The position numbers and the translations under genes are program-made. The notes under the pieces are model-generated. The model had not been told where the DNA came from and searched no databases. It was given only the letters and a program-made list of their open reading frames with translations. From Dioszegia crocea (Eukaryota > Basidiomycota > Tremellomycetes > Tremellales > Bulleribasidiaceae), in the NCBI GenBank assembly GCA_001600615.1, contig BCKK01000006.1, forward strand, positions 1,640,296-1,688,665: a stretch of 48,370 nucleotides of DNA, given 5' to 3'. Below, in pieces: positions 42,801 through 48,370 of the stretch (position 1 is its first letter; each line of letters starts with the position of its first letter).

Positions 42801-45786
42801 TCAATATCGGAAAGTGTCCAGCGTCAGAGCCTGTCTAAACCTGATATCTGCACTCGAAGCCCCCACCAACAAAGCGTACTCCCCACCCTCCACCTCCCAG
42901 CCATCCTTCCAGCAAGCGAACGCCTCGCGGTCCACATCCATGATGATCACCTCCGACTCGCCAGGAGCCAGTGATCTAGTCTTGGCGAATGCAGCCAGCT
43001 GCTTGGCCGGGCGATCGATCGACTCTGCGGGCGGAGCGACGTAGAGCTGAACAATCTCCCGTCCGGCTGTCGAGCCCGAGTTGGTGATGCGGACCTCGGC
43101 GCGAACATGAATATTCCCTGCGGACTGGTGGTGATGGACTGGTACATCGGCGTAGGTAAAGGTGGAATAGCTGAGTTCAGCTCGTCTCAGATCTAGACTC
43201 ACCTCAAGCCATGTCCGAATGGGAAAAGTGGAGACAGCTCTTCCTGTCGATACCCAAACATGACCCCTTCTACATACTCCTCCTGCGAGATCAGCAGAAT
43301 CGGACCTCCTACTCACCTTATTATCGACGCCAGGGAACGTCTTTACCGACGCGTGTGCCGCGCACTCGGAGAGCGAGCGGGGCATGGTGAATGGGAGCTT
43401 GCCGGACGGTGTGACATGCCCGAATAACACATCGGCTAAGCCGTTACCCGTCTCGTTGCCATTATAAAACAGCTGAACCAGCGTCGAGGATGATTCGACG
43501 AAGGGCAATTCAAGCGGTGAGCCGCTCTGTATGCAGATGACGGCGTCGGGCCGGACGGTGAGGATCGCCTCGATCAACTTGATAGACGTGGGTGGTAGCT
43601 TCATATTAGGCCGATCATAGCCCTCGGTCTCGTACTCTGGCTGTCAGCTCCCAAGATCTCCTCACATGTACTTTCACTCACCATGATTCAGGCCAAGCAC
43701 TACCACCACGTCCTCGCACATCTGCGCCAGCGCGACAGCCTCGCGCAAATGCTCTGCCGCCGGCTTCTTGAGGTGACCGCCAAATCGCACCCCTCCGCGA
43801 GAGTTAAATGCGAGCGGTCCGACGAAGCCAGTCGACGCCGATGGTGAGGCGTACTCGACCCGTATGCGGTATGTCGTCCCAGCAGCCAAGTGTATCTCGC
43901 CTGTCTCCTCCCTAGTCCCCTTGCGGAAGAACAGGTCGCCGGGAACAGGTTTGGTCGAGTTGTCAATCAACAGCCTGATACTTCAGCCCGACTCTTTTTG
44001 AACTTACTCGTCGTCGATGTACAGATCCGCTGTGCCCAGAGCGCCGACGCCGAACTCATAAGTACCAGACTCGGAAGGGGTGAAGCTAGCCGTCAAACGC
44101 GCATAGCAAGCCTTGTTGAGATGATCAGGCAGATTGTCATTGAAGAACATGTTGGCGTGCGTCGTGGTCAGTCGGTGGACCGCTTTGGCGCCGGTAGATG
44201 GAGGCTCGTTGTAAAAGGCGACGTCGAATCCAGCATTGCCGCAAGCGTTGCCACAAAGCTCTCCCTATCATCAGCTTGACATCTAGGCCAACATACCATC
44301 AAAGGCGTCAGCTTGTGTGAGTCACAGCCTTTCGCGGCGCGGATAGTCGTCCGCCCCACACATGCCCGTGAGATACCCTCAAGAGGGCTGATAGCGTATG
44401 ATGCCCGGAGCGCTGCTGATCCCCCGCCAAATATCTCGGCTCGGAGGGCGTTCGGGCCAATTACAGCAATGCTCTTTGAGGAGCACTTGAGAGGGAGAAT
44501 ATTGGAGGTGTTCTTGAGAAGGACAATGGCATCCTGTCATCAGCTGCCTTGGTGGTCGAACTCACCGAGGCGGACTGGCGCATGACGTCGGTCGCGGGGT
44601 ATAGGTTCTCCCTCTCTGGTGCGCCTTCTGGAATGCCCGACGCCGCAGCGCGATTGACGAGCCCGAGTACCTGATATCAGCCGCTGAGAGGCTCAAGACT
44701 TACCCCTCGTGCGCAAACGTCAATCTGACATACCTTGACCTTGCCGCAGTTGACGGCTCGGAGCAAGGCACCTCCTCTAACCAACGCCGGTCCAGGCATC
44801 TCAAGATCCAGTCCCGCCTTCACAGCCTCGTCTATCGAGTAGGTACCATGCCTATATCAGCGAAGCTGCGGCGAGCAACCATACCAGTCAGACACGGTCA
44901 TCCCTGCGCATCAGCTAATGCAAAGATTATTGACTCACCATCGAAGCGCCATTCATTGCGCAGTATCTCTGTGATCAACCACTTATTCTCGGACGTATGC
45001 GTCCCGTTGACACTGTTGTAGCTCATCATGACGATCCAGGGCTGGCCGAGACGGATAGCGATCTCGAAAGGCTTGAGATAGACCTCTCGCAGCGCTCGCT
45101 CGCTAACGCGCACTAAACATCAGTTGGCGATGCCCTGGAGACATACCATCAACCGAATACTGTCTATATCAGTGGTTTTTTTTGCTAGGTACAAATGACT
45201 ACGACTCACCCGGCTCGTCTCTTGATCGTTGCAAACCATGTGCTTCAAAGCTGTCCCAACGCCAGCTGCCTGCGTCCCTCGGATAAGATGACCCGCCAGC
45301 ATGCCGCTAAGGTGCGGATCCTCGGAGAAGCTCTCGAATCCCCGGCCGTTCAGAGGCGTCCGATGCATATTGACCGTCGGCGCCAGAAGCACATGAACGC
45401 CTGAATATCAGCAAATCTCCGAGCTTGTACGTACCTTTTGCACGACATTCGTCTCCCAAAGCACCTCCTATCTTTTGAAGCAGGTCTACGTCCCAGGTGC
45501 TAGCCATGCCCGTCGGACAGGGAAAGGACGAGGTCGGAACGCCCTCGAAGAACTTGGTTCCTCGACATCCATTAGGACCGTCAGAGAGCTATCGGTCAGC
45601 GGTTGTCGTCCCATCTTCCTCACTCTAAGTGATGGTACGCCCTTCGAAGGTATATCTCGGGTGTGCCAATTGTCTGTCCATCAGCTATCTCTGGAAGCAG
45701 CACGTACCTTTGCCTGATAGCAATGAGACCTTCTCTGGCAAACTGAGGCTGGCTAGAACGGCTTCGACATCGACAGGCGTAAACAT
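42801..45786 (-). CDS. GH3 beta-glucosidase-type enzyme with PA14 insert and Fn3-like domain
   Basis: Fifteen exons sum to 829 aa: 45708-45786, 45624-45673, 45435-45588, 45210-45400, 45147-45159, 44939-45112, 44885-44903, 44704-44851, 44566-44670, 44297-44533, 44008-44264, 43682-43974, 43317-43636, 43203-43282, 42801-43170. The (beta/alpha)8 domain opens [20 protein letters not shown] and includes [44 protein letters not shown] and the nucleophile Asp in TVSDWHGTYS (Asp226). The second domain ([23 protein letters not shown]) is interrupted by a PA14 module ([20 protein letters not shown]). A fibronectin-III-like C-terminus follows (FPFGHGLSYSTF...[19 protein letters not shown]). The architecture matches yeast/fungal beta-glucosidases of the Kluyveromyces BglI type; no signal peptide, so intracellular. 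Nearly all introns are 32-35 nt. Exon 8 could instead end at 44734 (10 codons fewer). Confidence 0.94.
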
Positions 45787-46397
45787 TGGCTGAGATGAGT
45801 TAATTGGCACAACCATGATCACTTGATTGACGTCGCCTGTGGGTGGGCGTCGTCTGGAAGAGCTGTGAGCGCTTGGTCGATCACGAAGGGAGCAGGAAGG
45901 TCAAAAACTGGATATTGCGATGACCTGCTGCATGATGTTCCTCTGCTAAGAAACGGGAGGTGCAGGCTCGTCCTGGAGCCGGCTGCTCGCCATCTCCGAC
46001 GAGGACTCTTGGCCTTGTGATAGGACCATACCGGTCAAGAGTAGGTCGAAAGGCTTGAGCGCTTGAGTGCAGGCGTCGGAGCAGCTCCGTATGGCCACCG
46101 GCACTGACAGCCAATGAGGTATCTCCGAAGTTTAGCCGGAGGCCTCGAGTTGCCCAAACCGGCAAACTCGCGTGTCATCCGCATTCCTTATCTTTCCATC
46201 GTCTCCCATCCTCGGCTTAAGCGAAAGGCTCGGCGGGCCAGGAGTAAGAGGAGCATCGCGTAGCCCGACAATGCGCGCTTGGCCCGATAGACTCCTTCCA
46301 CTGATCTTCCTCAATTGTATCGTTCACGCGACTCATATATAGCAGGTCCAGGGTCACACGATAACATGTCCCTATCCGCTCACCTGCTCATCTCACA
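45787..46397. promoter_or_regulatory. Bidirectional promoter of GH3 and ACS-transporter genes
   Basis: 611 bp between divergent start codons. CGG/CCG-bearing pieces include CCGGAGGCCTCGAG (46137-46150) and two CTCGGC copies (46212-46217, 46229-46234). These are weaker than the GH51 promoter element. The paired divergent layout mirrors GH51/sugar transporter. No gene is seen in the gap. Confidence 0.5.
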
Positions 46398-48305
46398 ATG
46401 TCCGACAAGATCGAAGCTGAATCACCTAGCGTGGAGAAGAGCGATGCGTTCGACAAGGTGGTCGACACTGCTGTTGAGGCCGAGTCGGAGTATACCGAGG
46501 AGCAGAATAAGGCCTTGTTGAGGAGGATCGACTGGTACCTCATGCCCAGTGAGCACTATCCCGACCAAGCTCAATACCGCTGATATACCAGTTATGGCTA
46601 TCACCTAGTACGCTCCCGTGCCCTCGCTTCCAGTGTCTGTAGCTGATGTCACAGCGGTATTCAGTATGCCGACAAGCAGTCCGTCTCGGCCAGTACCCTT
46701 TTCGGTATCATCGAAGACACAGGCCTCGTCGGACAGCAGACCGCATGGCTCAACACGATCTTCTACCTCGCGTACCTATTAGCGTGAGTCACCCTATACA
46801 AGCCAGGCTGACCTTCAGTGAAGGCCCCGCAAACTACATCATGCAGAAGGTCCCACTCGGCAAATTCTTGTCAGTCACGGTCTTCTTCTGGGGCGCGCTC
46901 GTCATGTGCATCGCTGCGGGTCAGAATTGGGCGGGCTTGATGTCGCTTCGGTTCCTCATCGGCGCACTCGAGTAAGTCTAGGCTTATCTTGCCTTTGCTT
47001 TAGCTGACGCAAAGATCCACCATCTCTCCTGGATTTCTCATGATTGTCGCATCCTATTACCGGCGCGAGGAGCATGGTCTGCGTTCCATGATCTGGATGG
47101 CGCAGAACGGGTTTTTCTCCAGTATGTCTGCCTAGCAACCTCTTGGCTTCACACTTGACTGACGCAAAGTCCTTACTGGCGTGATCACTTACGGTATCGG
47201 CTCCGGCACTGCTCAGCATGGCGGTCTCGCCGCATGGCGAGGCATCAACCTTTTCCTTGGCGGCATGACCCTTGCCTGGTCCATTGTGCTCTTTTTCTTC
47301 CTCGGAACGCCCGACGAAGTCCGCTGGCTCTCTCCCAATCAAAAGCGACAAGCTTACGCCCGTATCGTCCGCAATCAAAGCTCGGGCGGCGGAAATGCGC
47401 CATGGAAGTGGTCTCAAGTCCGAGAAGCGCTCCGCGACCCGCAGATCTGGGGATACTTTGCAATCTCCCTTCTCGCCAATATCCCTAATGGCGGCTATGG
47501 TGTCTTTGGAAGTCTTGTCACCAAGGTGAGCGGCTACTTGCTCACCGCGCTGATCCCCAGTCCTTTGGTTTCACCTCGCTCCAGGTCATCCTTCTCAACA
47601 TGCCAGGCGGCGCTATGGGCGGGAGCTTCAACATCCTCTCCGGCTACCTTTCGGGCAAGTGGACCAATACCCGCACGTACTTCATGGCCTTTTCCATGCT
47701 GGCCGGTACCGCTGGTCTGCTCATGGCCTCGCTCCTCCCACAGCAATTCGAGTACAGGTGGGCCAAGTGGGGCGGGCTTCTCATGATGAGCATTTACTCG
47801 ACGGCGGTCTTTATGAGCTGGTCCATGTTGCCCAGTAACGTTGCTGGTAGGTCATATACCGTCCACTTGGTCAAGAATCTCGCTCATTCCCAGGCCGTAC
47901 CAAGAAGTCGGTCGCTTCCACCCTCACCTTCATCGCCTACTGCGCCGGCAACATGATCGGGAGTCAACTTGTAAGCCCTCCGCCCCTTGCTATCTGGCCC
48001 CGGAGCTGATGTCCAGTACTTTGCACAGGAGGCACCGTACTACCGGACCGGCCTCATCGTTAGCGCCATCTGCTTCATGGTCGCCTTTGTCTGCATTATC
48101 GCCCTCCGCGTCTACTACGTATTCGTCAATGCCAAGAGAGACCACGCGGCAAGCGCAGCGGGCCAGTCGGCCGAGGACCAAGAGAGGGAGGGTAAGGTGA
48201 TGGGCGAGAACGATTTGACTGATCTTGGTGAGTTGGCCGACCAGGAGACATTTGCTGTTGCGCAGCTGACGGCTAGAAAACGTTCATTTCCGGTACAGCT
48301 ATTAG
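46398..48305 (+). CDS. MFS transporter, anion:cation symporter (Dal5/allantoate-permease) family
   Basis: Ten exons sum to 504 aa: 46398-46548, 46592-46607, 46655-46783, 46819-46971, 47015-47121, 47170-47525, 47561-47846, 47894-47970, 48017-48227, 48277-48305. ACS hallmarks are LLRRIDWYLMPIMAITYGIQ, YADKQSVSASTLFGIIEDTG, LVGQQTAWLNTIFYLAYLLA, EGPANYIMQKVPLGKFL, and the C-terminal DLTDLENVHFRYSY. Known: fungal members import organic anions such as allantoate, nicotinate, pantothenate, hexuronates or small peptides by proton symport. Here it is divergent from GH3, which suggests that it imports the glycoside, oligosaccharide or sugar acid that the enzymes process. This is inference from location. 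Start MSDKIEAESPS is followed by the acidic N-terminus usual in the family. Introns 35-49 nt. Confidence 0.93.
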
Positions 48306-48370
48306 GGGCGAAGCGGGTTAGTGCACGCTGAGGATTTTTGGGGTGGACCGGGTGGTCGAGTTGCATGTAT
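48306..48370. other. 3' flank of the ACS transporter
   Basis: 65 bp to the right edge; probably 3' UTR. Nothing can be called. Confidence 0.4.

Overview
The window reads as a stretch of a basidiomycete genome, most likely a tremellomycete yeast (Cryptococcus/Kwoniella/Tremella-like). Genes are dense and cut by many tiny introns. These have GTRNGY donors, a CTRAY branch point (usually GCTGAC) only 5-15 nt before a YAG acceptor, and lengths of mostly 31-60 nt. On the plus strand, minus-strand introns show up as 'ct...tcagc...actcac'. Base composition is roughly even. I placed every exon boundary by eye from splice signals, reading phase and family resemblance; each complete model sums to a multiple of three.

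Left part (1-15.4 kb), housekeeping-type genes: a partial unknown gene (-), an AAA ATPase with a hydrophobic N-terminus (-), a small VOC/glyoxalase-like protein (+), an unknown small protein (-), a multi-span membrane protein (-), a type I metacaspase (-), a TMCO4/DUF726 hydrolase (-) and a SET-domain lysine methyltransferase (+). The metacaspase model has a start codon split by an intron (AT^G) and a predicted one-nucleotide exon.

Middle (15.4-34.2 kb): an intact siderophore-iron-transporter-type MFS gene (-) followed by a decayed tandem copy, a gene-poor 2.3 kb, a secreted Cys-rich CPL1-like protein (-), an intronless alpha/beta-hydrolase-fold protein that has lost its catalytic Ser and His (+), a 2H-phosphoesterase (-), an AAAP amino-acid transporter (-), and a multiply frameshifted spliced gene of unknown family (-).

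Right part (34.2-48.4 kb), the most coherent block, looks like a plant-saccharide utilisation locus: GH51 alpha-L-arabinofuranosidase (-), divergent MFS sugar transporter (+), a LINE-type reverse-transcriptase relic (-), a Zn2Cys6/fungal-MHR transcription factor (+), a GH3 beta-glycosidase with PA14 insert (-), and a divergent anion:cation-symporter-family MFS transporter (+). Neither hydrolase has a signal peptide, so the inferred scheme is uptake of oligosaccharides or glycosides by the two transporters and cleavage inside the cell, with the transcription factor as a likely local regulator. This block is also rich in ultrashort introns, down to 31 nt. The substrate and the regulatory link are inference.
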